Below, in pieces: positions 1 to 9,400 of a stretch of 32,701 nucleotides of DNA. Numbering within the stretch: the first letter of the stretch is position 1; each line of letters begins with the position of its first letter. The stretch is from an uncultured Prochlorococcus sp. GTDB lineage: Bacteria; Cyanobacteriota; Cyanobacteriia; PCC-6307; Cyanobiaceae. Made by a program: the position numbers and the translations under genes. Below the pieces are notes generated by a model. That model was not told where the DNA came from. It ran no database searches and saw only the letters and a program-made list of their open reading frames with translations. The stretch is from the NCBI GenBank assembly GCA_902536455.1, contig CACAXN010000012.1:1-32701 (forward strand), written 5' to 3'.

Positions 1-1601
1 CTGCATACAACATATTCATTGAGCTTTCAAACACATCATTAGCTGTTCGGGCTATTTTTAAGGCTATTACATCAGGCAAACAGGTAATATTACTAGCACC
101 CACAACAATCCTAGCTCAGCAACATTGGAGAACAATAAATAATAGATTTTCACCTTACCCAATAAAAGTATCATTACTCAATAGATTCAAAACCATTCAT
201 GAAAGAAAGGAAATCTATGCAGGTTTGAAAAATAACAAAATTGATTTAGTTGTAGCAACGCACCAAATTTTAGGAAAAGAAATGGAAATAAAAAACTTAG
301 GATTACTTGTTATTGATGAAGAACAAAGATTTGGAGTAAGGCAAAAGGAGAAAATTAAAAAAATCAAAACCAACATAGACGTTTTAACTCTCTCGGCAAC
401 TCCTATTCCAAGAACTCTTTATATGAGCTTATCTGGACTAAGACAAATGAGCTTACTAAATACTCCTCCTCCATCAAGAAGATCAATAAAAACATATTTA
501 TCTGAAACAGATATGGATGTTATAAGAACTGCAATTAATCAAGAACTTGATAGGGGAGGTCAAATTTTTTATGTTCTTCCAAGAATTTCTGACATTGATC
601 AAGCTGTAGACAAATTAAAAAATATGTTTCCTATCTTAAAATTTATTGTTGCTCATGGGCAAATGAACGAAACAGAGCTTGAAAATGCAATGATTGCTTT
701 TAATAATGGAGAAGTAGATCTAATGATATGCACAACGATAATTGAAAGTGGATTAGACATCCCTAAAGTAAATACAATCATTATTGAAGATTCTCACAAA
801 TTTGGCCTTTCACAACTTTATCAACTTAGAGGAAGAGTGGGTAGAAGCGGTGTACAAGCACATGCTTGGCTATTTTATCCAAATATAAATAAAATTAATG
901 ACGCTGCAAAACAAAGATTGAAAGCGATAAAAGACTTTTCAGAACTAGGAAGTGGATACCAACTTGCAATGAAAGATATGGAAATAAGAGGTGTTGGTAG
1001 TTTACTAGGAGAAGAACAAAGTGGAAAGGTTAATGCTATTGGATACGATTTATATATAGAAATGCTCCATGAGGCTATTACAGAAATCAGTGGGCAAGAA
1101 ATACCTGAAGTTAATGACACACAAATTGATCTTCCAATAAATGCATTTATACCTGCAACATGGATATTAAACAGGGAAGAGAAGCTAGAGGCTTACAAAT
1201 CTGCTACTGAATGTTCAAATAATGATGAATTAACTGAATTAGCTACAGACTGGGTGAATAGATATGGAAACTTACCCAAACCTGTTGAGTCCTTAATTAT
1301 GATAATGAGACTAAAATTACTAGCTAAAAAATGTGGTTTTAATAAGATCAAGCTCAAAAAGCCAAATATCCTTATAGAGACAAAATTAAAAAATTCTACT
1401 TTTAAGATTCTTAAAAATTCTTTAGCAAGTAGTGTTCAAAATAAATTTAATTTTAATGAAGGCGAACAATTATCTATCATCACTATAAGGGGTTTAGGTG
1501 CAACTGAAATTCAAAATCAAATTGATCAACTAATGTTGTGGTTCGGATCTTTTGAAAGAGAAATAAATAATTTCGATAAAGAACTTATTAAAAGAGAATA
1601 A
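1..1601 (+). CDS. mfd: Transcription-repair coupling factor Mfd, 3' part (5' truncated by window edge)
   Basis: Mfd is an ATP-driven DNA translocase that removes RNA polymerase stalled at lesions and recruits UvrA. The reading frame is open from base 3 to the stop at 1599-1601, about 532 residues, which is the C-terminal half of a protein usually near 1,150 aa. Seen in order: the block AVRAIFKAIT after motif I (from base 42), TTILAQQH, the helicase box DEEQ with RFGVRQKE (from base 315), motif III SATPIPRT, then the second RecA-like domain with TTIIESGLDIP and QLRGRVGRSG (near 820-850), RGVGSLLGEEQSG, and a C-terminal regulatory domain. Oddity: the residues encoded by bases 3-41 do not match the Walker A segment (GDVGFGKTEV in the family) that should precede AVRAIF, so those bases are suspect. 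Identification is firm. Confidence 0.95.
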   Translation, partial: AYNIFIELSNTSLAVRAIFKAITSGKQVILLAPTTILAQQHWRTINNRFSPYPIKVSLLNRFKTIHERKEIYAGLKNNKIDLVVATHQILGKEMEIKNLGLLVIDEEQRFGVRQKEKIKKIKTNIDVLTLSATPIPRTLYMSLSGLRQMSLLNTPPPSRRSIKTYLSETDMDVIRTAINQELDRGGQIFYVLPRISDIDQAVDKLKNMFPILKFIVAHGQMNETELENAMIAFNNGEVDLMICTTIIESGLDIPKVNTIIIEDSHKFGLSQLYQLRGRVGRSGVQAHAWLFYPNINKINDAAKQRLKAIKDFSELGSGYQLAMKDMEIRGVGSLLGEEQSGKVNAIGYDLYIEMLHEAITEISGQEIPEVNDTQIDLPINAFIPATWILNREEKLEAYKSATECSNNDELTELATDWVNRYGNLPKPVESLIMIMRLKLLAKKCGFNKIKLKKPNILIETKLKNSTFKILKNSLASSVQNKFNFNEGEQLSIITIRGLGATEIQNQIDQLMLWFGSFEREINNFDKELIKRE

Positions 1602-1673
1602 ATTATTAAATAATTATTTAAAATTCGCGAATCAGTATGATTTCGGTTAGGTTGATTAAAATTTATTTATTTT

Positions 1674-1835
1674 ATGGGTGAATATATAGACGTCGGGATA
1701 CAAACATCGATTTTACCCTTATCAATTATTCTTTCATCAATTGTACTTGGCATATTTGCATTATTTGGAGAAGAAACAGAAAATGATGATGATGATTCTG
1801 ATTCAGGAAGTGGTGGCCTAATGCAACCTATTTGA
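1674..1835 (+). CDS. Small single-span membrane protein with acidic tail (53 aa)
   Basis: Not recognised as a named family. The ORF runs from ATG 1674 to TGA 1833. The protein has a short polar N-terminus (MGEYIDVG), one hydrophobic segment at about residues 12-33, then a strongly acidic stretch (GEETENDDDD) followed by a Ser/Gly-rich end (SGSGGLMQPI). The layout of one transmembrane helix plus a charged tail resembles small subunits or assembly factors of thylakoid complexes, but I cannot assign it. It lies 72 bp after mfd, and its stop is 2 bp from the end of the convergent gene at 1838. An AT-rich stretch at about 1650-1670 could serve as its promoter. The clear membrane-plus-acidic design argues that it is a real gene. 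Confidence 0.6.
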   Translation: MGEYIDVGIQTSILPLSIILSSIVLGIFALFGEETENDDDDSDSGSGGLMQPI

Positions 1836-1837
1836 AA

Positions 1838-2206
1838 TTATTTATAAATAATTTGTTTTGACTTTCTCTTGGAGACTCTAAATAACCTATAAAAAGCACC
1901 TATCATTAAAATAAGAGCAATGATTGAAGAGGCAAAAATAAAAATCACCAAAAATATTTCATAGAGATACGAAAAGAGATCAATTAACAATAAAAAAGAT
2001 TTATTAAATGTAGAAGGTAAATTTTGTAAAAGCAAATTTTTATTAGGAATTAAATAATTTATATAAACTAATAAAACACTCAAAATAAATAAAAAGAAAG
2101 ATTCAGTAAAAAGTCTTCTTTTAGATTTTCTTCTTAAATTTAATTTTTTTTTAAAAATATATTTATCAGATTTAATATTTAAATTTGGGATGTTTAAATC
2201 TACCAT
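1838..2206 (-). CDS. Conserved hypothetical membrane protein, two TM segments (122 aa)
   Basis: Family not recognised. The N-terminal ~32 residues are basic and polar (KKKLNLRRKSKRR near residues 19-31). A hydrophobic segment follows at about 35-52, then a loop, a second long hydrophobic stretch at about 72-107, and a basic C-terminus (RVSKRKSKQ). The positive charge flanking both helices suggests both termini face the cytoplasm. The gene stands alone: its start (ATG at 2206-2204) is separated from the 3' end of the next leftward gene by 88 bp, which contains a TATA-like stretch near 2260-2268 that could be its promoter. It converges with the small acidic protein at 1674-1835 with a 2-bp gap. 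Confidence 0.55.
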   Translation of the reverse strand: MVDLNIPNLNIKSDKYIFKKKLNLRRKSKRRLFTESFFLFILSVLLVYINYLIPNKNLLLQNLPSTFNKSFLLLIDLFSYLYEIFLVIFIFASSIIALILMIGAFYRLFRVSKRKSKQIIYK

Positions 2207-2294
2207 AAATCAAAGCTCAAAGAAAAAATTTGAATAACTCTGAAAAGAAATTAACCTATAGTATCGTGTTTGTGTTTAAGATGCTAATTGCTCT

Positions 2295-2885
2295 TTATTC
2301 AGGGTTTATTAGTTCTTTTTTTTCTATATTTTCGAAAGGACTATAAAAATAAATAAAAGAAGAAGAGAATAGAATTAAAGAGCAAATCGCAATAAACGGT
2401 GGAATGAAGAAATTGAAAAAATTAATTTTTTTATCTAACCCAAATCTTAATTTTTCAGGAATCTTAGTAGGTATATAAGTTTTTTTTATTCTTACTTTTG
2501 GCGATTCATTTAACTGATCAAAACAATTTATAGTGTCTGAAAGCAATGAATTACCAATTTTTAAAACTAAAGGCTTTACATTTGGTTTAGAGCTCTTGAG
2601 AACAATATTATGCATGTGGAGATTATCGGCTTTTATATCGATTAATTTAGACTTGTATATTGGAATTTCGTTTTTGATTAAAAGATTTGAATAAATATAA
2701 AAAGCGTTCATTATAGGCCCTAAATGTTCAAATTTTCCTTCAATAAGTGGTTTATCAACTATGGTTAATTTCCATTGAGAAATTATAGATATTTGATCTT
2801 TATTTTCATTATTGGAATAATCTGGCAATCCGATTATTTCGAGACTTGCTGAAGATTGATGAAATGATAATTTATTTTGCATCAT
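2295..2885 (-). CDS. DUF4335-like protein (196 aa)
   Basis: Probable member of the cyanobacterial DUF4335 family, function unknown. The N-terminal ~120 residues look like a soluble beta-rich domain (SASLEIIGLPDYS, ISQWKLTIVDKPLIEG). A basic stretch around 130-150 (RIKKTYIPTKIPEKLR) precedes a single hydrophobic segment at about 160-183 (PPFIAICSLILFSSSF) and a short tail, so it is probably a tail-anchored membrane protein. The start ATG at 2885 lies 1 bp beyond the stop of the DUF3038 gene, so the two are surely co-translated; a second ATG at 2882 is an alternative. Pairing with DUF3038 is the usual arrangement in cyanobacteria as I recall it, and it is the main reason for the family call. 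Confidence 0.6.
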   Translation of the reverse strand: MMQNKLSFHQSSASLEIIGLPDYSNNENKDQISIISQWKLTIVDKPLIEGKFEHLGPIMNAFYIYSNLLIKNEIPIYKSKLIDIKADNLHMHNIVLKSSKPNVKPLVLKIGNSLLSDTINCFDQLNESPKVRIKKTYIPTKIPEKLRFGLDKKINFFNFFIPPFIAICSLILFSSSFIYFYSPFENIEKKELINPE

Positions 2886-2886
2886 A

Positions 2887-3411
2887 TTAAAAATCGTATA
2901 AAAAATTCTTCAACTTTTGATAGCCCTGATTTGAAATGCAAAAAGATAAAGTTAGCAAGGATTTTATAATAATTTCATCATTTTCAGCTTGATTTAAAAG
3001 CTTTTTTACTCTCATACTATTTATATTAAATCTCTCTTTAATCAACTCATTAAATCTCTTATTAAAATCATTCCAAATAACTGTATTCTCTTCAATATCT
3101 TCTTTAGATTTCATTATCTCTCTTATGTAAGGATATAAATATTTAGACATTTCAACTGTAATTCTTATTAAGGCATCGAATTCGTTTTGTTTAATGTTGT
3201 TAGTAACATAAGATTTTCTCAATGGATTATTGTTCCTTAATTTCCAAATAGTCACTTTATTTGGTAAAACATTATTTAGATTAAGTTTATTTGATAAGGC
3301 GTAAAGTGACTGGATACCATTTAAATCAATAGTTTCAAGTATTAATAATAATAAATCAAGCTTCTCTATAGATTTTCTTGATACCCGATTTCCTCTAGTT
3401 AAAACTCTAAT
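2887..3411 (-). CDS. DUF3038 family protein, probable non-canonical start (up to 174 aa)
   Basis: Cyanobacterial DUF3038 protein of unknown function. The first conventional start in frame is GTG at 3255 (122 aa), but family-like sequence continues upstream of it without a stop to 3417: RKSIEKLDLLLLILETIDLN is the hallmark leucine-rich helix near the start of the domain, followed by LNNVLPNKVTIWKLRNNNPL. No ATG, GTG or TTG lies between the in-frame TAA (3420-3418) and that helix. The best candidate is ATT at 3411-3409, about 18 nt after the expected start point of a TATAAT box at 3441-3436. Either the start is AUU or a base error has removed a normal start. It follows DUF2949 and is followed by DUF4335 with a 1-bp gap. 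Confidence 0.7.
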   Translation of the reverse strand: MRVLTRGNRVSRKSIEKLDLLLLILETIDLNGIQSLYALSNKLNLNNVLPNKVTIWKLRNNNPLRKSYVTNNIKQNEFDALIRITVEMSKYLYPYIREIMKSKEDIEENTVIWNDFNKRFNELIKERFNINSMRVKKLLNQAENDEIIIKSLLTLSFCISNQGYQKLKNFLYDF

Positions 3412-3435
3412 TGTTCTTTATAAGAATATTAACTA

Positions 3436-3441
3436 ATTATA
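3436..3441 (-). promoter_or_regulatory. Candidate -10 box for the DUF3038-DUF4335 pair
   Basis: A perfect TATAAT is read on the minus strand from 3441 to 3436, in the 39-bp gap after the DUF2949 stop. Transcription would begin near 3429, giving a short leader that ends at the candidate ATT start of DUF3038. No clear -35 element was seen, which is common in Prochlorococcus. Confidence 0.4.
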
Positions 3442-3450
3442 ACAGAATTA

Positions 3451-3648
3451 TTAATCCATTTTTTGAAATAAAAATGAATATAACTTATCTAATTCTTCAA
3501 TAGTTAGCATTCCATAACTCCATAATAGTATTGGTAATGGAGTTTTATTTTTTATAGATAATTTAATGCCTAGTTCAATAGTAGATTCATCTAAACCTAA
3601 TACATTAAATAAATAAATTATCATTTCTCTTGATACATAATTATTCAT
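3451..3648 (-). CDS. DUF2949 family protein (65 aa)
   Basis: Small soluble cyanobacterial protein that fits the DUF2949 family; function unknown. The recognisable core is LGLDESTIELGIKLS, then PLPILLWSYGMLTIEELDKL, which reads as two or three helices with the conserved L-x-x-YGLI/M-x-x-x-x-L pattern. The length is typical of the family (60-70 aa). The start ATG at 3648 lies 5 bp downstream of the UbiH-like gene stop (3654), so the two are probably co-transcribed. Confidence 0.65.
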   Translation of the reverse strand: MNNYVSREMIIYLFNVLGLDESTIELGIKLSIKNKTPLPILLWSYGMLTIEELDKLYSFLFQKMD

Positions 3649-3653
3649 GATTT

Positions 3654-4808
3654 TTATTTAATTCTTGAGTAAATGAAAGATTTAGTCATTTGATTTAGGA
3701 CTAATTTTCTTGTAAAAAGAAATTTATTTAAAAGTAAAAATGAAAATTTCCTAATTGGAAATAAAAAAACGTTTCTATTAGCAAAAACTGATATCAATGA
3801 GTCAGTTATAAAAATAGTGAAGATAATATCTAAACTCCTGCTTGAAAAATACTTAAATTTAAATAATATCAATTGCATTTTAGTAATAGCAGTATTTTTA
3901 TTAAAAAGATCATAAATAGTATTAACATCTCTCCAACAAGTATTTAGACCCTGACCCCCAACAGGATGAAATGTATGAAATGCATCTCCTACAAAAACTA
4001 ATTTTTTGAAATTTAAAACTGGTAAATTTAAGGATAATGTAACAGGAAAAATATTAAATTCGCCAATTATTTGGTCCAACTTAAATTCATCTGGCAAGAT
4101 TGTTGATAAATTATCCATTAAAAAATTCTTGTCAGAATTTATTCTTTCAATTGCCTTTAATGTACTGGATGTCCAAATTACTTGATATAAGTTTTTTTCT
4201 AGAGGTAATAATGCAAGTGGGCCTTCTTTTCTAAAAATTTCATAAGCACGATTTTCACAATGACCTCTAAGAGAGACTTTAAAAGTTAAACAAGACTGAC
4301 TATAAGATTTTTTTATATCAACAAAATCTAAAAATTTTTTATCAAGTGAGTTTGCTCCTGTTGAAAAGAATTGATAATCAAATAATATTTTTTTACGTAA
4401 CAATCTCTGTGGGGATATAAAAAAAATATTTTCATAATTTTTAATTTCTTGAAAAAATACGTTCATTAGATCCGAATGTTTAACTACCCAGCCAATATTT
4501 TCAGCAGAACTTATATCATCATCTAAGTCAGAAGTTGATAAATTAGTAAAAGAAGAAGTTACGCTATCTGAAATTGAAAGGGTATCAAAGCCAAATAAAA
4601 ATGGTTCTAATTTTTCCCAAAGTCTGAATTTAGACAAGATTTTTCTTGTTGAGTGAGTAATTGCATAAGTTTTATCTTTATCAATTAATCTATCTTTTGT
4701 TAATAAATCAGTTAAAAAAATAGTGCAATCAAATTTCGAAAGTGCAATTGAAAGTAATAAACCTGTGGGACCAGAGCCAACAATTTTAAAATTGAATTTA
4801 TTTTTCAT
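3654..4808 (-). CDS. UbiH/COQ6-family FAD-dependent aromatic monooxygenase (384 aa)
   Basis: Flavoprotein monooxygenase related to the hydroxylases that add hydroxyl groups to the quinone ring. In cyanobacteria the probable role is in plastoquinone ring hydroxylation (inference). The FAD Rossmann motif GSGPTG is at residues 11-16, and the second FAD-binding motif is FVGDAFHTFHPVGGQGLN at about bases 3947-4000, the signature of the UbiH/PHBH class. The C-terminus is hydrophobic and basic, consistent with membrane association. I choose ATG 4808 because the protein then begins a few residues before the Rossmann strand; a TTG at 4826 would add six residues and abut the upstream stop. Upstream gene: the membrane protein ending at 4827. 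Confidence 0.8.
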   Translation of the reverse strand: MKNKFNFKIVGSGPTGLLLSIALSKFDCTIFLTDLLTKDRLIDKDKTYAITHSTRKILSKFRLWEKLEPFLFGFDTLSISDSVTSSFTNLSTSDLDDDISSAENIGWVVKHSDLMNVFFQEIKNYENIFFISPQRLLRKKILFDYQFFSTGANSLDKKFLDFVDIKKSYSQSCLTFKVSLRGHCENRAYEIFRKEGPLALLPLEKNLYQVIWTSSTLKAIERINSDKNFLMDNLSTILPDEFKLDQIIGEFNIFPVTLSLNLPVLNFKKLVFVGDAFHTFHPVGGQGLNTCWRDVNTIYDLFNKNTAITKMQLILFKFKYFSSRSLDIIFTIFITDSLISVFANRNVFLFPIRKFSFLLLNKFLFTRKLVLNQMTKSFIYSRIK

Positions 4809-4826
4809 AAGATTATATAAAATCAA

Positions 4827-5468
4827 CTATCCATTCAAATAAATATAGCAAATTTCCTCAAATGCTGGTCTTAATAAATAGGGGTACTCACCAACCCATA
4901 AATTAATTTCAGGAAGCCAAGCATCGGTCAAATAAAAATCTCTGTCAAAATTGCGATTATCAGATGTTATTAAACATCTAATACTCGAACCCACCCTAAT
5001 TTGACTGTGCTTATTTTCCATAGGAAAACTTAATTTTCCCAAATAACCATCTTCATCTTCTAATTCAAGTACTAACCAAGTCCTTTTATTTTCGATAACT
5101 TCTAATCGACCTTGCCTATTAGATTGTTCTCTTGAACTTTCAATCTTTTCTTTTTTATAGATATCAAATATATATCCATCAAATATAGAAAAAAATTTAT
5201 ATTTTCTTAGTTGCAAATTTTTTCTACTTGATTCAAGAATTGGGCCCCAGATGATATACAAAAAGAAACCTACACATAGAAATAACCAGAAATTATTAGT
5301 TTGATCTCCAGTCGAACTAATAATTAATGAGATAAATCCACCAATTGAAGAAACTATTACTCTTTGAAGAATTTTTCTCGGATTCCCCAAAGCGTACTTA
5401 AATTGACTTCCTGTACCAACTGCAGGAATAAGTTTTGAAATTTGACTTGAATTAATTGGAATTAACAT
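4827..5468 (-). CDS. Conserved cyanobacterial membrane protein (213 aa)
   Basis: Conserved protein of unknown function found near dapB in picocyanobacteria (from memory). The N-terminus is soluble (SQFKYALGNPRKILQRV), followed by two hydrophobic segments at about residues 37-53 and 61-77 (FWLFLCVGFFLYIIWGPILE), then a long soluble domain with SRKNLQLRKYKFFSIFDGYI, an acidic strand region (LVLELEDEDGYLGKLSFP) and YPYLLRPAFEEI. It probably sits in the thylakoid or plasma membrane with the large C-terminal domain in the cytoplasm. It ends 1 bp before dapB's reading direction begins to its left and lies in the same leftward transcript as dapB: dapB's stop at 5470 is 2 bp from its start. Confidence 0.65.
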   Translation of the reverse strand: MLIPINSSQISKLIPAVGTGSQFKYALGNPRKILQRVIVSSIGGFISLIISSTGDQTNNFWLFLCVGFFLYIIWGPILESSRKNLQLRKYKFFSIFDGYIFDIYKKEKIESSREQSNRQGRLEVIENKRTWLVLELEDEDGYLGKLSFPMENKHSQIRVGSSIRCLITSDNRNFDRDFYLTDAWLPEINLWVGEYPYLLRPAFEEICYIYLNG

Positions 5469-5469
5469 T

Positions 5470-6318
5470 TTAAAAAATCAATTTTTCAAGTCCGTAAACT
5501 AAAGTTTCATAATTACCAATTTTTTTAATAACCTGTAAAACGCCTGGCATATATGCCTTTCTATCAATAGTGTCATGCTTAATTGTGTAAGTTTCACCTG
5601 GAGATCCCATAATTACTAACTGATGAGCGAGTAATCCTGGTAATCGTACAGAATGTATATTAATTCCTGAATCTCTGAGCCCACCCCGTACACCTTTCAA
5701 TGACTCAGACTCTTTTACTAAATTCTGATTAAATTTCTTTGGGTATTCTTCAATCATTTCTGCAGTTTTTATACATGTCCCACTAGGAGAATCAGCTTTT
5801 TGATTATGATGCATCTCTATTAATTCAATATTGTCATAAAACCTTGCAGCTACCGATGCCGCCTGCTGAAGAAGAACCATACCTACTGAAAAATTAGGAA
5901 TTATTGCACAACCAATCGATGCTTTCTGAGAAAAAACAGACAAATCTTGTATTTGCGAAGGGCTTAGTCCTGTAGTTCCTACCACTGGTGATACACCATA
6001 TGCAATAGCTGATCGAGTATTTTCATATACAGAATCGGGATGAGTAAAATCAACCAGAATAGGTTTGATATTTTCATTTCTATAATTTTGGCTAACAGAA
6101 CATAAAGTTCCTTCAAAATCGTTAGAAACGAAAACATCACAATTTTTTACCTTTAGTAATTCAGAAATATTGGAGCCATTGTTCTTTTCATTTTTGTCAA
6201 TTGCTGCAACAAGTTCACAATCTGTAGAGTTTAATACTGTATTCACAACTTCACTACCCATTCTGCCTAAAGCTCCGGATACTAGTACTGGTATAGGTTT
6301 TTGAGGATTTTGAATCAT
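5470..6318 (-). CDS. dapB: 4-hydroxy-tetrahydrodipicolinate reductase DapB (282 aa)
   Basis: Reduces 4-hydroxy-tetrahydrodipicolinate to tetrahydrodipicolinate with NAD(P)H in the diaminopimelate/lysine pathway, supplying peptidoglycan and protein synthesis in the cytoplasm. The dinucleotide-binding motif GALGRMG is at residues 15-21, GTTGLS at 114-119, PNFSVGM at 141-147, and the catalytic segment [14 protein letters not shown] has the general acid His and the substrate-binding Lys at 170-174. The length is normal for cyanobacterial DapB. The gene is divergent from chlH with a 102-bp shared upstream region, and is followed leftward by the membrane protein gene with 1 bp between them. Confidence 0.97.
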   Translation of the reverse strand: MIQNPQKPIPVLVSGALGRMGSEVVNTVLNSTDCELVAAIDKNEKNNGSNISELLKVKNCDVFVSNDFEGTLCSVSQNYRNENIKPILVDFTHPDSVYENTRSAIAYGVSPVVGTTGLSPSQIQDLSVFSQKASIGCAIIPNFSVGMVLLQQAASVAARFYDNIELIEMHHNQKADSPSGTCIKTAEMIEEYPKKFNQNLVKESESLKGVRGGLRDSGINIHSVRLPGLLAHQLVIMGSPGETYTIKHDTIDRKAYMPGVLQVIKKIGNYETLVYGLEKLIF

Positions 6319-6420
6319 TTTTGTAAAAAATTTTTTTTTAAAGGTTGTTACACGCTATTTATATTGCACACAATAACGTCTTTTCATTCGTAGTCTGGTA
6401 GAAATACTTAAAGAAAATCA

Positions 6421-9400
6421 ATGTTTACGCAGGTCCGCTCAGCAAACCGCAGAGTATCTCCTGTTGAGGATAACAAACACAAAGTTGTAATAAAAGCAGT
6501 TTATGTTGTCCTTGAGCCACAATACCAAAATTCCTTAACGGAAGCTGCAAAGTCAATAAATAAGATGAATGGGCCAATAGGTATAGACCTTAGTGGCTAC
6601 CTTATCGAAGAACTTAGAAATGAAAGTAATTTTGAAGATTTTAAAGAAGATATAGCCAATGCAGATATATTTGTTGCCTCCTTAATTTTCATCGAAGATC
6701 TTGCTCAAAAAGTAGTTGATGCAGTATCTCCTTATAAAGATAAGCTTAAAGCCTCAATTATTTTTCCCTCTATGCCAGAGGTAATGAGATTAAATAAGTT
6801 AGGTTCATTTAGTATGGCTCAACTTGGCCAATCTAAAAGTATTATCGGAGATTTAATAAAAAAGAAAAAGGAATCTGATGGAGCAAGCTTCCAAGATTCA
6901 ATGTTGAAGTTATTAAATACATTACCTTCAATACTTAAATATCTACCAGTAGAAAAAGCACAAGATGCTAGAACATTCATTCTTAGTTTTCAGTACTGGT
7001 TAGGTGGTACTACTGAAAATTTAAAAAACTTCTTGTTAATGATTTCTGAGAAGTATGCAGTTTCAGAGAACATAAAAGATCAAATAGAAGAATTCAAAAT
7101 TCAAGACCCTGAAACATTCCCAGATTTAGGAATTTGGCATCCTCTTGCACCATTTATGTTTGAAAGTCTTAAAGAATATCAAAATTGGGAGAATAATAGG
7201 AAAGATATAAATCCTAAAGATGACAAGACACCAACTATAGGTTTAGTACTTCAAAGAAGTCATATTGTTACAGGAGATGATGCTCATTACGTTGCAGTAA
7301 TTCAAGAATTGGAATATAGAGGTGCGAGAGTACTTCCTATCTTCTGTGGGGGCCTGGATTTTTCTAAACCAGTTAATGAATATTATTATGATTCCATAAA
7401 TAAAGATCAACCTATAGTAGATGGAGTAGTATCTTTAACTGGATTTGCACTCGTTGGAGGCCCAGCAAGACAGGATCACCCAAAAGCAATTGAAGCCCTA
7501 AAAAGGTTAAACAGACCTTACATGGTTGCACTTCCTTTAGTCTTTCAAACCACACAAGAATGGGAAGATAGTGATTTAGGTTTACACCCCGTTCAAGTAG
7601 CACTTCAGATTGCAATTCCAGAGCTTGATGGTGCAATAGAACCTATTATTCTCTCAGGTCGTGATGATGCCACAGGGAAAGCCCATACATTACAAGATAG
7701 AGTCGATGTAATTGCTGAAAGAGCAATAAAATGGTCAACTTTAAGAGTAAAGCAAAGAAAAGAAAAAAAATTAGCTATTACAGTATTTAGTTTTCCTCCT
7801 GACAAAGGAAATGTTGGTACAGCTGCATATTTAAACGTTTTTGGTTCAATTTACAGAGTACTTCTCGAAATGAAATCAAAAGGTTATAAAATAGACGAAC
7901 TTCCTAATAATTCAAAAGAATTAATGGAAAAAGTTATTAATAATCCTGAAGCCATGGATGGCTCTCCGGAGTTAAATATTGCTCATAAGATGTCAGTAAA
8001 AGAATATGAAGAATTCACACCATATTCACAAAGACTTGAAGAAAATTGGGGTAAACCCCCTGGGAATCTAAATAGTGACGGACAAAATCTTCTTATCTAT
8101 GGAAAACACTTTGGAAATGTTTTTATAGGAGTTCAACCTACATTTGGTTATGAAGGAGACCCTATGAGATTACTATATTCAAGAAGTGCTAGTCCCCATC
8201 ATGGTTTTGCTGCTTATTACACCTATGTAGAAAAAATCTGGGGTGCTGATGCAGTCCTTCATTTTGGTACTCACGGCTCACTAGAATTCATGCCTGGGAA
8301 ACAGATGGGCATGAGTGAAACATGCTACCCTGACTCCCTCATTGGATCTTTGCCTAATTTGTATTATTATGCTGCTAACAATCCATCTGAAGCAACAATT
8401 GCTAAGAGAAGAGGATATGCTTCAACCATAAGTTATTTAACTCCTCCAGCAGAAAACGCAGGACTCTACAAAGGACTTAAAGAATTAAGTGAACTCGTTG
8501 GTTCTTACCAACAATTAAGAGAAAATAGTAGAGGTATTCAAATTGTTAATGCAATAGTCGAGACTTCTAAACAATGTAACCTTGACAAAGATATAGAGTT
8601 CCCATCAAAAGACGTAGAAGAACTTTCAATTGATGAGAGAGATTTATTGGTTGGCAATGTCTATAAACAGTTGATGGAAATTGAAAGTAGATTATTACCT
8701 TGCGGTCTTCATACTATTGGAGAAGCTCCAACAGCAGAAGAAGCTGTAGCAACACTAGTAAATATTGCATCATTAGAGAGAGAACAAGAAGGATTAAGAT
8801 CGCTTCCTGGATTACTCGCAGAATCCATAGGTCTAACTATTGAAAAAATTTATGATGGTAATAATAAAGGTGAACTTAAATTTGTAGAGTTAAATGAAAA
8901 AATTATAAAGATAGCAAGAGAGTCGATTTTTGCGATGGTCAACTCTTTAAAAATAGTTGATGGCAGAGTTTATTTAGAAAAATCAGTTCTTTCCAAACTT
9001 TTTGACTTGCTTAAAGTTTTTGGTCTGAATTTACCTACCCCTTGGCTAAGAATCTGCAGATTAAATGGATTTAATGAAGTTAATCAGAAGGAATTAAATA
9101 AATTATTTGATTACTTACTTTTCTGTTTGGAACAAGTCTGTGCAGACAAAGAAATGGATAGCCTCATTAAAGCGTTAGATGGAAACTATGTTTTACCTGG
9201 ACCAGGTGGAGATCCTATAAGAAATCCAGGTGTTTTGCCCAGTGGTAAAAATATCCATGCACTCGATCCTCAATCAATCCCAACTACAGCAGCAGTAGCT
9301 GCAGCAAAGTCTGTTGTGGACAAATTAATTGAAAGACAAAAGGAAGAGCAAGGTACTTGGCCTGAAACAATCGCCTGTGTTTTATGGGGTACTGATAACA

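Noticed and set aside
875-1120. Minus-strand 81-aa ORF inside mfd
   Set aside because: It is antisense to clearly conserved mfd sequence and has no family features.
7412-7805. Two minus-strand ORFs inside chlH
   Set aside because: They are shadows of a strongly conserved gene.
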